Shown here: piece after piece, positions 24,164 to 35,867 of the stretch
How positions within the stretch are numbered: the first letter of the stretch is position 1
Layout of the letters: every line of letters starts with the position of its first letter
Source of the DNA: Malachius bipustulatus
Lineage: Eukaryota; Arthropoda; Insecta; Coleoptera; Melyridae
Length of the DNA stretch: 64,000 nucleotides
Direction of reading: 5' to 3'
Assembly: GCA_910589415.1 (NCBI GenBank)
Contig: OU342631.1
Coordinates: 21,638,001 to 21,702,000, forward strand
Notes under the pieces: generated by a model
What the model was told of the DNA's origin: nothing
Seen by the model: the letters and a program-made list of their open reading frames with translations, nothing else
The model's database searches: none
Translations under genes and position numbers: made by a program

Positions 24164-24884
24164 TACAGGGTGTTGATTTTCAAAGCGGGCCATAGGGGAT
24201 TAGCATTGCGAAAGTGGTTTTTGAGGATTCCTGCTCGCCGTTTAAACTGACAGAAATGGTTTTGGTATCAAAATGAAGCTAAAATTATTGCGCATAACGC
24301 TTGACATCAGAAATTAATTTAATTTCACGTTGTTTTCTAAAATTCTTCAGTAAAAATTCAAGTAATTGTTAATGTTTAATCACAAAATAGCATGCCTTGC
24401 CTAAACAATAATGACGTTTCTACGTTTTGACAATCCAAAATCCAATAATAAAACTTTATAAGTCAGTAGGTAATAATATAAAGTCTTAAAAATGGGTTAT
24501 ACAAACCAAGAAAGAGTCTTTATGGTGAAAGCCTACTGCAGTGTAGCCAGTTACAGGAGGGTTCGCGATTTATTTTCCGTGAATTTTTTTAATAGACCAA
24601 TGTTTTATTATTGGATTGTCAAAACGTAGAAACGTCATTATTCTTTAGGCAAGGCATGCTATTTTGTGATTGAACATTAACAATTACTTGAATTTTACTG
24701 AAGAATTTTAGAGAACAACGTGAAATTAAATAAATTTTTGATGTCAAGCGTTATGCGCAATAATTTTAGCTTCATTTTGATACCAAAACCATTTCTGTCA
24801 GTTTAAACGGCGAGCAGGAATCCTCAAAAACCACTTTCGCAATGCTAATCCCCTATGGCCCGCTTTGAAAATCAACACCCTGTA
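24164..24884 (+). mobile_element. Palindromic CAGGGTG-type element with transposase remnant
   Basis: The ends read TACAGGGTGTTGATTTTC and GAAAATCAACACCCTGTA, with long, nearly perfect inverted arms of about 285 bp (24164-24450 and 24600-24884). TA pairs at both borders fit TA target duplication. The non-repeated centre carries the start of a transposase reading frame. This links the CAGGGTG-ended elements to a DDE-type, probably Tc1/mariner-like, source. Confidence 0.85.
24492..24629 (+). pseudogene. Transposase N-terminal fragment (45 codons)
   Basis: ATG-started frame of 45 codons then TAG. The first 36 residues (MGYTNQERVFMVKAYC, later RRVRDLFSVNF) resemble the N-terminal helix-turn-helix region found in many insect proteins annotated as DUF4817 and in related mariner-like transposases. 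After residue 36 the frame runs into the right inverted arm, so the catalytic domain is lost by internal deletion. Family assignment is from memory of the pattern, not a search. Confidence 0.65.
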
Positions 24885-26045
24885 TAGGTACTTTCCCAAT
24901 TAAATTCCAATTAAATTCCAATTAAATTCCCAAAAGAACAATAAATTATAACAACTTCAGCAATTTTTTTCTAAAGCTCTAAAAGTCTTTCTCTAAATGC
25001 AATCTAAATTTGAGGGAAAAATTAAAACTCTATTTTGTATTTATATTTAAACTAGTAACCTACAGTTAGGAAAATATTTTTGGAATAAGCTAAAGAGACT
25101 TCTTTTCACTAAAAATATAAAATATTTGACCCAAACAATTTTTAGAGCCATTCTTATAATTATTATTAATCACCTCTAATAATAAACGAAATTTTATTAG
25201 CAATTTTTCTGCTTTCAGCAGTTATTGGAACAAAAAAAAAAAAACGAATTGGTCAGAAAAACTGAATTTTTCCGTCCGTGTAAATTTCTACATACTATTT
25301 ACCTCGCTATTTGCATAATAAAAAAAATACATCTTCCAAGGATGACTTAAAAGTAAGTACCTATTATAATAATTATTATTATTGCATGAGAAAATCATCA
25401 TGGCAATTGACAGGTACACCAACCCGCATTTTAAAACTGTCATTTTCTCCGTGCAAAAACAAAGACTAAGCAAAAGCTGATACAACGATGATAAACTTTT
25501 ATTGCTCTAGCGGGGCATAAAATAACGATAAGCTACCTGTATGTGCGTTCCTATGTATTTCAATTTCATATATGTATGTAATGTACATACATAATAAATA
25601 GCATGTTGAATAACGTTGAAAATTTTAATGATTTTACATTTTAAATCTGATTGATAAAGAGCCCTCGTCTCTTCATTTCTATTCTTGTTCATACTCTTAT
25701 TACAATTATACAGTTATGCAAAAATATTCAAGTTTTCTGTAAACAACCTATTGCAAATATAGGTGTCACTACTATGTATTTATTAATGCGAGGACTTTGA
25801 TTTTGATTGAATTCATTGGTTTCTTTTATATCTTTGAATTATTAAAAGAAGGCTGCTGAATTCTAATAGAATAATAAAAATGCAACAAACAACTACAAAC
25901 ATAAACAACTTGAACTTGGTATGTTTTATTGTTCAAACTGCTCATCTGAAGGTAACACTCTTTCAGCATGTTTTTATACGATAAATCCGTTTACTATTTA
26001 TGTATACTCTTTACATACCTAATACGAGTTGCCGAGTTAGTTGAT
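24885..26045. other. Intergenic AT-rich DNA, no gene seen
   Basis: Starts with three copies of AATTAAATTCC (about 24897-24930). No gene recognised. Confidence 0.4.
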
Positions 26046-26935
26046 GTGGAAATAGTGGAAATAATGTGGGAATATTGGAAATTATGAGGAAATATTGGAT
26101 ACTCGATTGGATAATAGTGAAAATAACTGGAAATAAACGGAAATAACTTGGAAATCTCATCTCTTAAGACACATCTCTTAAGGTCACTTATTATGACGCA
26201 TGCGCTATAGAGTTTGAAATGGCGGCGTAATCGGTAGCGTGTTGCGTGAATCTGCTCATCTCAAGGGTCAATCAATCAATCTTCAGTTGGTATAATAATT
26301 TTTAGAAAAGATTTTGAAGAGGTTTATGAAGTCCCCCCTCCTCTAATGAGAAGTTTGCAATAAATTGCAAAATTGCAATAAAAGATAGACCACGCATATA
26401 GATCGTTTGTTTATCGGTGGTCCAGTAACCTACCTAATTAGATTTGTCCACCCTCAGATTTTTTGTTAAAAATAATCTTATATTTTGAAAACGGTGCAGT
26501 TGGCACCCTCAACCTCAAATCCAAATTTTACAATCTTTTTCGCTCATTCGTTTGTGAAATTCAAAAAAATGGGAGGGAAAAACTATTTTTGGAAAACAAA
26601 CTTTCATTCAGCAACCCCAAATTGTTAAAAAACACCTATTGTTTGTTATATCACCACAAGTAGGTATACGTTTGGCCACTGATTTAAAAATAATGTCAAA
26701 ACAGTTTCCATCAAAATCACCAATCAACGACTTTCAACCAATCAACGATTAATTATTACGCTACCTACATTGAAAATCTCGTTGAAAATTAAGAAAAAGT
26801 TTTGATTCATCAGGGGAAAAGCACCTTGAAAATACAGGAAACAGTGGATATAGATAAATAGTGGAAATAATGTGGAAATAGTGGAAATAACGTGGAAACA
26901 GCGGAAATAAAATGGAAATTAAAGTGGAAATAATT
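26046..26935 (+). repeat. Two GTGGAAATAA minisatellite tracts around a spacer
   Basis: About 26046-26160 and 26843-26935 consist of degenerate 9-13 bp units GGAAATA(A)(N)GT, same orientation, separated by about 680 bp of unrelated sequence without a gene. Confidence 0.7.
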
Positions 26936-28375
26936 TAGAACCTATGTGTAAATAATTATTGTACACGTTTTCAACGAGTGAACACCCCCGCGCCCCCATG
27001 CCATTTAAAATTTTGAAGCTGGCAGGGGCTGTAACGTCTTCTTTTTGACATATGACTTTTATGTCAAAAAGTAGTTAAATTCATGCTATTGAATTTAGTT
27101 TTTGTTTGAAAGTTCTATCTCAGTCGGCTCAGAATTTAAAAATGGTGAGGGGTGAGGGGAATATAAACGCCCTCACTGTGTATATTATTTTACACTCTGC
27201 TGAAGGTAAGGTCAAGTTAAGGCAAAAGGTAAAAATATTTAAAGATTGCCACAAAGATTTGAATCATTAGGAAAGAGACACCCACTTTTTGTGGAATTGA
27301 TATCAGAGAAAAAATGAGCGAGTAAATTATTTGTACGCCAAAGAAGCAATGTGTTTTATTTCATCCCGCGGGATGTTCAATGACCGACAAATAACGAGGG
27401 GCGTTAAACCAAGGGATTAAATAACACTTTGCTCCCATGTTTTTTGATATATGTCTGTAAAAGGTAGGTTTACAAGGTAATTTACAAGTTACAAAACGTA
27501 ATTTACAAAAACCTACCAAATACTCTTAAAAAAAAATTAACCAAAGATTAATTCTTTCAATCTTTAATCCAAATGGTCTACGTGATTTTGCTAATTAAAA
27601 TTATATAAACTTATATTAAACTTATAAAATTATATTAAGCCCATTTTGATATGGGTTTTTTGTTCGATAAATGATGACAACGTAGAAAATTTTAGGAAAA
27701 TCGCTGAAGCTATTCTAAATTTCATAATTGAAAAGATTTCAAAATTGCGACTTCAGGCTGCATGGCGTTCAAACTAAGTCAGTTTATGTCAGAAACTAAA
27801 AATTTAAAAAAAATTGCGGGAGAAGTTATTTTTTTGATTATTTTGTATCGAGTTTGGTATGTTATTCTAATGAATCTAAGAAAAAAACGCCCAGTTCGGT
27901 ATACCCAGTATCCACCCACCCTTATTTCAGTTATTTCTCACTTCAGTACCTACACCAAAAGACTTCTAAGTATGGGACGACTTTTTGAATGAAAATACCC
28001 TGGAATTTACCTACGTAAAAATCATATCTTTTCTAGTAATTATTATTCGAATGTGATTTAGACGGTCGGTCTGCAAATGTGTAAATATCCTGTACCCTCT
28101 AATAATAATTCTACCCCAAAGCTTTAATTTTTTTGCATCATAGTAAAATCAACGGACGGAGGCAGTAAAAAAAAACTTCCGGAAGCAAAGGTGTTGTTTC
28201 CCCATGCTCTCCCTCTTCCCATAATTATTAATAATGAACTTCCGTATATTTTTTACATTATGATCATACCTACCTATTTGCAATAAAATTTAAGCATATT
28301 TCTTGAAATGATAACAAAAAATGATGGAGAATGTTTTATAACAATAATTAATAACTCAATATCAAAGACGCTTAC
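26936..28375. other. Intergenic or intronic DNA
   Basis: No exon recognised. If 28376-28558 is a first exon of a minus-strand gene, this stretch is the start of its first intron. Confidence 0.4.
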
Positions 28376-28558
28376 CTTGACAGGATGACAGGAAAATCCA
28401 CTGATCCAAAATCAAAGCACAAAAATCCAAGTCACGATAAATAAATAAAATAAAAAAAACTACTTCGACCACGTAAGGCGAGCGTATTACGCGCACATGT
28501 AACCGCAAGCGTAACTCTAGCCACTACAACCTTCCTCTGACAACGCTCAAACGCGACT
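28376..28558 (-). other. Possible non-coding first exon with splice donor
   Basis: On the minus strand a TATA-less core promoter (Inr and DPE) is followed by 183 nt that end in TCAAG|GTAAG, a consensus splice donor (GT at 28375-28374). The region is clearly less AT-rich than its surroundings. It contains only a tiny upstream ORF (ATG followed three codons later by TAA) and no long frame, as expected for a 5' UTR exon. No downstream exon was found inside the window, so the gene is unknown. It could also be chance similarity. Confidence 0.5.
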
Positions 28559-28560
28559 GA
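28527..28560 (-). promoter_or_regulatory. Inr + DPE core promoter
   Basis: Minus strand TCAGTC (28560-28555) is a perfect arthropod initiator (TCAKTY) with the +1 A at 28558. GGTTG at +28 to +32 (28531-28527) matches the DPE consensus RGWYV at the exact required distance. No TATA box at -30. Confidence 0.6.
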
Positions 28561-28920
28561 TTTACTGAGCGTGAGCGACGAGCGAGTATGAGCGGTATGA
28601 CTGGTATGAGTATGCGAGTAATCTGAGTCTGAGTGATTCGTTTCGTTTTTCCTTCTCGTTCTTGTCTTGCTGAAGCTTAAGGTAGTTGATGGCTACTGTG
28701 ACGCCACCGCTGTCGCTGTCACTGCCCGCTAGATCGTATGAGTGATGTCTGCTAAGCAATCCAGGAGGCTGTGCTTTATTTTATTATGCATTCGTAGCAG
28801 AAAGCAGAACTTAGAGAGCGATATGATACAGTTTGGTCATCGGATTTTGCAATTTCGCCTTTTTTGCATATCGTCAGGTAATGGCTGCTTTTACGATCAA
28901 TGATCGTATTTTTAAGTAGG
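28559..28920. other. GC-richer DNA upstream of the candidate promoter
   Basis: Minus-strand upstream region with a 65-codon open frame (28562-28759, rich in S, R, Y) without a known domain. More likely promoter-proximal DNA, or an alternative upstream first exon, than a protein gene. Confidence 0.4.
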
Positions 28921-29840
28921 TAGGGGAGAAGGGGGCAGGTTCGGACACTTTTTTACAAAGTCTTATATTTCAGCCTAAAATAAAATTTAATAGCAAAGTG
29001 ATAATCGACTAGCAAGTACAGATATTTTTCTACATTTGCTATGATTTAGAAACAAATAAGTTAGTTATTTTTTGAGAAATTTAGGATTTTGTTAAAAGTT
29101 GCAATTGTCCGGAAGTGCCCCACTATGGGGCAGTTTCGGACAAGGCTGGGGCAGTTTCGGACATGAAAAATTTTTTAGGGACTTCTTTTATTAAGAACAT
29201 TTATTAGGTAAGAAATATAATGTTTATAGCATTACTGAACATCATAACCAAAAAAATTTTCATTGAATAGAATAATATGATGTATTAGTGAAGTTCCTGG
29301 TGTTTGGATCGGTTTGGGCAGCCTAGACATAATATATTATATTATGCTTTCTTTCGATAGCTGAAATATCTGTGGGAAATAAATCCTTGACTGCACTTCT
29401 TTTGAAATTTGAGCTGAAATTCTCCATTTTCTAATACCTCCATAACTTTTCCAATATAATATACTTATAGATAGTTTTTTTTTTTTTAAACTTCACTAAC
29501 AAGTTATCGTCCCATATTATTTGTTAATCGTCCAAAAGTTCAGCAATATTATCAATATCAGCTTAAAAATCTTAATCTATGTCAGAATCTGATGATGACG
29601 TGTCATCTAGGACCAGTTTATTCTTAATATTAATTAAACTGAGTTTTTCTAATTAGAGTTAAGCAGCAACTCTTAAAGATGTAGTTTTGCTGATAAAATT
29701 TCTTACAACATTCCTTATAGGGATTTCTGCTTTGGTAGAATTTGTGTTTTTTTGTATATTAGCACCATCCTGCAATGATATATGAAGAAGATTCATTGTG
29801 CTTGTACAGATCGGGGCAGATTCGGACAGTCCGGAACTGC

Positions 29841-31248
29841 CAGCGCCGGATTACCCACAAGGCTACCTAGGCTGTAGCCTAGGGGCGCAAAGCTTGGTGG
29901 GGCGCCGGAGGCGCCCTTAAAATTTGTAAATGTGTAAATGCATAAATACTTAGGTACTAAAAATAATGAAATATACATTTCCGAGTTAGGATAATATAAT
30001 ACCTACCTACTGCCCGCACGCAGGCGACAAGTTCATAGGGGCGGCGGGCGGGAGAAAAAAACATCTTAATTCATAACAATAACAAAAATTATCAAAATAT
30101 GATAAAATTAATTACTGGGTGGGTAGTATAGCCAAGGAGGCGGGGGGCGCGTGCAGGATCCTGGGCAACTTTTCACAATATTACATAATCAGGGCCTTTC
30201 TAACCACAGAATTAATAGGGCTGTAGGCAAGGGGCGTAAGCCTTTTGGTGGCGGATGTTTTTATTGAAGTACAATATTTTTTGTGATTATTTATTAGTCA
30301 TTTAGTTATTATAGTTTTCACATCTCAGTACCTACATGTTTAACTAAGTAGTGGGAAATTGCGTAACTTTTAACATTGAAAATAATTTCGCTTGCTGCGC
30401 ATTTTCTTTGGAGCCGGACATACATAACTAGTGTTAAATTATTTAGAATTCATACTGCACTAACTTATTTGTAATCCATCAGTCGTCATTGGCTTATTCC
30501 CAGCGTTAGCTATCCTTTACGCATTTCATCTGAGAAAAGGGCATATTACTTTCAGTGGCCCATAGGCCCCAAATATCTTAGAACGGCTCTGGCCTGTACA
30601 GACTACCCGCGGAACGCCGAACCTGATTCATGTTCTTCTATAATAAAATTAGGTACCTAGAGTTCTATACTATTTTCCTTTTCTTGAAAAATTCGTGATA
30701 CAAATATTCATGTCTTGGTTCTTGAATTGACGATATCGAACAACGAAGGCTTTGGCCATATTAAAACCAGATGGTGGCTCTAACCCAACTTCTATTCAAC
30801 TCTATATATTATCCGGCGGACCTTTCCAATGCTTGAACGTAATGCGAAAATGTATAGCTAACAGTATAAATGCAGTTATTCCTTATAGTGTGATTAACAT
30901 TTTCGCACTTGTTTTTTCAAAAATTTTCTCGGGGGAGAACCCCCGAACCCCCCTCATTGCTGGGGGATACTCCGTACCCCCCAGACCCCCCGGTTGGACT
31001 CTATAATGCTACCATATCTTTGACATAATTCACTCACAAAAATCGCAGCAGAATTTACCTAATGAAATACCTACACATTTCTTTCTATTAATGTCTAATT
31101 TTACATACAAAAAATTGCTCTTTGCCATTCCTTAGATAGAGATTTTTCCATAAGAGGGTAGAGAGGGCGACAATTACTAAAATTCAACTAAAAAGGGGCG
31201 CTGTTATTTAATTAGCCTAGGGCGCTGCAAACCTCTAATCCGGCGCTG
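29841..31248. mobile_element. hAT-type element, 1408 bp, 8-bp target duplication
   Basis: The TIR reads CAGCGCCGGATTA at the left and TAATCCGGCGCTG at the right, a typical hAT CAGNGCCGG end, flanked by the perfect 8-bp duplication GGAACTGC (29833-29840 and 31249-31256). Subterminal sequence CTGTAGCCTAGGGGCGC also has a hAT look. No transposase ORF; the 84-codon frame at 30752-31006 shows no recognisable domain. A possible older hAT insertion lies inside. Confidence 0.9.
30190..30596. mobile_element. Possible older hAT element nested in the hAT element
   Basis: The left end CAGGGCCTTTCTAA faces TTAGAACGGCTCTGGCCTG at the right. The flanks TACATAAT and TACAGACT agree at 6 of 8 bases, compatible with a decayed 8-bp duplication. 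Weak, because the TIR needs a gap. Confidence 0.35.
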
Positions 31249-31654
31249 GGAACTGCCCCGCCTGAATTGTCCGGACGTGCCCCAGATGCACATAATTGAA
31301 TTTAAATACGATAAGATTTACAGACATGTGCAATACTAACAGTTTTGTGACGTTATATACATTGTAAATCCGCATTCTTTCTAGTGAAACAACCAAATCT
31401 TACCTGAGTTTAAAAAGTCGAGGTGTAGGACCTTACGAGTAGGTAGCTCAATCTTATATCATAAGTCCCTTTTTCACAATTTTTCATGTAAAATCAATTT
31501 TTTTTAATTTCACATCACAGGACACATTGTCCACGGATTTAAATTGTAGGCGGGTGTAACTGCTGTGGGATTGGTTATTCTAGTATTATTTATTGGCGCT
31601 AAATTTGAACTGTCCGGAACTGCCCCATGTCCGAACCTGCCCCCTTCTCCCCTA

Positions 31655-32029
31655 TAGGTATCACAGTATTCAAAAAACCTACAAATTATTGTTTCTTTTA
31701 CTACCTCGTTAACTGTAAGACAACAGTTACCTAGCCTACTATACTATAAACCCCTAAAATGGCCTTGTGTCAAAATACTCGCCCGATAAGAACTTATCAT
31801 TCAGAATCCATTTCCGGCAAAGGCCAAAGCGATAGATGATAAGAACAACGCGATACGTATTACGTTTACGTCCAAGCCATTTATTATATCGATAGTATCT
31901 GATAATCAACAAAGTCGTTGATGGTTGATATCGCATGTCGTTAAAATAGGTATTATACCTAGTCACCCAGGGTAATGGCGGCTCTTGAATTGCAAAATTA
32001 GTGAAGTGTAAATTCTCCACAGGACAACG
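31655..32029. other. Intergenic DNA
   Basis: No gene or repeat recognised. Confidence 0.4.
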
Positions 32030-32740
32030 TCCGTCAGCTCGATTTTTTTTTGCAAGGTCCGCTCTGCTCGAAAATAGATTTTTCGAAAATCCGGTCAGCT
32101 CGATTTTCTTCAAGATCCGGTCGTTTGACAAAATCCGGTCAGCTCGTTTTTTTTTTTTTGGCAAGGTGCGTTCAGCTCGAACATTTGTTTTTTCTAAGTT
32201 CGTTGACCTTATTTTTTTGGGTACAGTTTGAAAAGTTTAAAAAAAGTTTAAAATTTTGTGCTGTTAGATCGAACCTTGTCAAATCAGACCTTGCCTAAAA
32301 TGAACAAAAATTCCGATCTGACCGGAACTAATTGTCAAACAAACCTTGAAATTTTTTTGTGGTTTCTCATGGCTAGAAAAAAGCTCAATTTTTTTAGTTG
32401 ACCGACCCTTAAAACAAAAATAGAACTGACAGGACCTTTTAAACTGGACCTTGCGAAAAAAAAAATCTGAACTGACTGGATCTTGTCAAATCGACCTTGA
32501 AAATAAAAATTCTCAATTAAAAAGCGTTTTAAAAATAATTTGAAATGAAAAAAGAAATGAAAAAAATTAAAAAAGCTCGAACTTTCGAGCTTTAAAAAAA
32601 ATCGACTTAATTTGTTGAGCTTTGTTAAACTGGACCTTGCCATAAAAAATCGATTTAACCGGATTTGGGAAAAAACTGGACATTTAAGAAAAATAGAAAA
32701 AAATTGAAGCTAATCGGACCTTGCAACAAAAATTATGCTG
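32030..32740. repeat. GAGCTGACCGGA-type repeats, inverted then direct
   Basis: Same unit as 5231-5585. In 32030-32215 it is in reverse orientation (TCCGGTCAGCTCGATTTT words). From about 32265 to 32740 it is in forward orientation (GAACTGACNGGANCTTG and AAAAATCGA words). The overlapping open frames on both strands are by-products of this repeat. Confidence 0.65.
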
Positions 32741-33631
32741 AATTAAAAAAATATTGAATATACCTATACATACCAGAGACCAGGGTCATATCTACCGCAC
32801 GTGAAATTATATAAATTGTCCATTCCAGTGAAAAGCAGCTTCTAGAAGTTCTAAAAAACCAAGACATGACTAGAGAATAGAGGCAATATGACTGCGGCAA
32901 TGTGGGGCCAAAACTATGGTTCACAGCGTCATGGACAAATCACCGTTCAGGAATAATACAAAAGCGTCTATGAAAGTGAAAAGAGACAGAATACAGAGTA
33001 CAGACTAAAAATCCTCACCTCTCCTGTGTTGGTTCCGCTAGATCCTTGGATATTTTGATTTTTGCTGTCGAAAGGTGTAGATGTAACGTAACGTAACATG
33101 AAGGTGTGCTAATAATAACGTTGTAACATTGCAAAGTTTCTGACTTTTTGAGTTTCTATAACTGCCTATCAAAAGGGTTTTTTCTAAGATTGTTCTAAAA
33201 TAGTCACATTCTTATACTTTTGTTAATAATTATGGAATAACATCATTCTGTTAAACTGTATCAGAATTTACTTTACCTCACTAAAATGTAAATGAAGTGG
33301 ACAGAATGAGAATGCAAGGATTCGATTGGCTACAAACCATTTAAACCATTTACAATCAACAGTGACGAACTAACAAATTTATTGAATTCAAATTACGAGG
33401 TGTCAAATAAATTATATATACTGATTTCAACATGTATTTTGATGTATAATTATCGCAATCGTAGAGAAAGTAATGTCTGCAACACGTTTGGTTTGAAATG
33501 GCATATTCCGCACTCGTGGATCTGTCCCCCCCGCTTTAAGCTCGTGATACGAGAACTCTACACTCGTGCTGAATATTCCTCATTCCAAATTTATTACAGA
33601 ATATACAATTCTCGCATTCCTAGGTACATAC
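32741..33631. other. Intergenic DNA, no gene seen
   Basis: No recognisable gene or repeat; ORFs short and without domains. Confidence 0.4.
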
Positions 33632-34371
33632 AGTGTGTGTCACAGGCATGGTACACCCCCCTTTTTTTCTTTATTTTTTGAGATAATTTTTTGAAATTTG
33701 GTACGTCACATATTCTCGATAGAGCGCACTTTCTAGCAGAAAATTTAATCTTTTCCCACATCCGGTTTTTCCGGAAATGCTACCAACTTTTTATTTTTAA
33801 ATGGGACACCCTATATATTATTATATTTTTGGATTCTATACATTTGTACGAATCCAACAATACCACATAAGTGCCATTTTAAATGTCAATTTTTTTTTAT
33901 TTAATTTTTTATTTCTCAATTATAGTGTGCCATGACTTCAGTTGTGTTCGTCACAGATGCAAAATGGGTACACCAAAATGTCCCTTATTAAGAGTACTAG
34001 TAGATGGTACCTCGGTACCAATATGGTACCATTTGAAAAAAATTAATTCAGCTCAAAAAATCATTCCGGTGCGCATAATTTATCCATAACAAAAAATTAA
34101 ATAAAAATAAATTTGACATTTAAAATGATACTTATGTGGTATTGTTGGATTCGTACAAATGTATAGAATCCAAAAATATAATAATATATAGGGTATCCTA
34201 TTTAAAAATAAAAAGTTGGTAACATTTCCGGAAAAACCGGATGTGGAAAAAAAATTCAATTTTCTGCTAAAAAGTGCGCTCTATCGAGAATATGCGACGT
34301 ACCAAATTTCAACAAATTATCTCAAAAAATTAAGAAAAAAAAGGGGGTGTACCATGCCTGTGACACACACT
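33632..34371. mobile_element. Long palindromic element, about 740 bp
   Basis: The outer ends are GTGTGTCACAGGCATGGTAC at the left and its complement at the right. The arms (about 33632-33905 and 34107-34371) are nearly perfect for about 270 bp and include ACATCCGGTTTTTCCGGAAA and TTGTACGAATCCAACAATAC words. The loop of about 200 bp contains GGTACCTCGGTACC. No TIR of CAGGGTG type at the ends, though the arms contain GGGACACCCTATA. No ORF. Confidence 0.75.
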
Positions 34372-35867
34372 TTATACCATTTCAATAATTTCAATAGATA
34401 TAGCAAAGGGCATCTCCAGAAGGTTTAGTATCTAGCTCTACGTCACAAAATTTTTATAAGTCTCCTTTCCAGGAATCTAAGTCCTCAGCAGTCAGCAGTG
34501 TCATAATAACTTGATCCAGTATAATCTTCTAGATCTAGACGATCTCTAACCTCTAACACAGGAACGGTAACCGTAATGGAATCTTCATTTAATCGTCTTT
34601 CACAGTCACAGTCAGTAACGGATAATAGTTATTGGCTGGAAGTAGTTGTAACTTGTAACAATTTTTGAAAACATAATTTCGCTCGAAGAACATCATTTAG
34701 AATTTCGAAGGTGGCAGATGACGTGAATGTTTAGGTACTGAAATGGGATAGAAAAATGATATTCAGAAATGAGTTTCAGGAAAAAAAAACAATTATAGAT
34801 TTTAATAAGAAAATTTATGTAAGATGTAGGTAGGTATATCCAAAATCTCAGTTTAGGTACATAGATCCAGGTCTACTAAGCTAAGATGGCCGGTAATTGC
34901 ACGCGGGATTATTGGATTAGGCTCGTAGTTCGTAGTAATGATAATGATTATAATCTAATAATGTAAACTAATCCACTTCCGTAGTTAGGTACCTACGCTA
35001 CGAGTACATTAGCTAAAGTATCATGATTAAGTTTAACTATTTTGATTGCGAGGAGGGAAAATAAAAATCTGGTGGTTCTCATGGTTTCAATTACAAATTG
35101 GTAAATGTAGATGTAAATTCTATGTATGGAGGATATTTTTTGTTCTCGTTCTTATGAATTAAAGATTTTATTATGGCGTTGAAGAATCTCTTAGTGAGTG
35201 GGCGTTGTGAGCTGTATTAGAGGCAATAATTAGTTCTTACTTTTTCGATCTGTGACGCAAATCAATGAAGCCTCAAATGATATGTATCTAGTATTGGTCA
35301 TAAATGTAAATGAAAATGATCAGTTTCTCTCTAAGATAAAAAATTGAAAAAGGAGTCAATTTATTTATCATTTGGAAAGTTTTCAGAAGAACTGAATGCT
35401 TTCGTACACTTATACACTTTTTTTCGTACACTTTTCTTTCAAAACCGGATTTTGCGAAAAATGCAGGGATTGCCAGGGTGTTAAACTTGCAATTAGAAAT
35501 CAATTTCATTGAATTTAACTATTGAAGATATTTTTCTCAACTTTGGGATAGAGGTTAAAATTAATTAAGAGGTAAAATTTGGAAGTATAGGAGACTTCTT
35601 TGAGACTGATGAAAATACATTCTTTTAAACTTACTTTGTGAATTTTATATTATTATCAGAAAAAAGATACTATTTATTAAGAAAGGTCTCTAGTAGGAGG
35701 TTTTGTTTTTCAGTATTTTAATTTTTTTTAAATAAAGATTGCATCATATAACTTCTAACTTCCAAAGACTTCTTAGAGTTCTTTACAGATCACTATGTTT
35801 CTTCTATCATCAGTATATGAAAGTATAAAAGTCACTAAAGTTAATTTTGAAACTTTATGTTTTGTAT
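34372..35867. other. Intergenic DNA, no gene seen
   Basis: AT-rich, no recognisable gene, TIR pair or array. Confidence 0.4.

Larger units (their letters stand above)
28923..31652. mobile_element. DNA element with GGGGCAG..TTCGGACA boxes, split by hAT
   Basis: TIR of at least 25 bp, perfect by eye, starting GGGGAGAAGGGGGCAGGTTC and continuing GGACA at both ends; TA flanks each side (28921-28922, 31653-31654). About 1.31 kb remain when the nested hAT element and one duplication are subtracted. GGGGCAGNTTCGGACA-like boxes recur inside in both orientations (29106-29121, 29127-29142, 29148-29162, 29813-29828, about 31254-31285 and 31608-31635), like subterminal transposase-binding sites. No transposase ORF; superfamily not identified. 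Confidence 0.8.

Noticed and set aside
31754..32643. Several overlapping open frames on both strands, phenylalanine- and lysine-rich
   Set aside because: They arise from the T/A-rich degenerate tandem repeat at 32030-32740.
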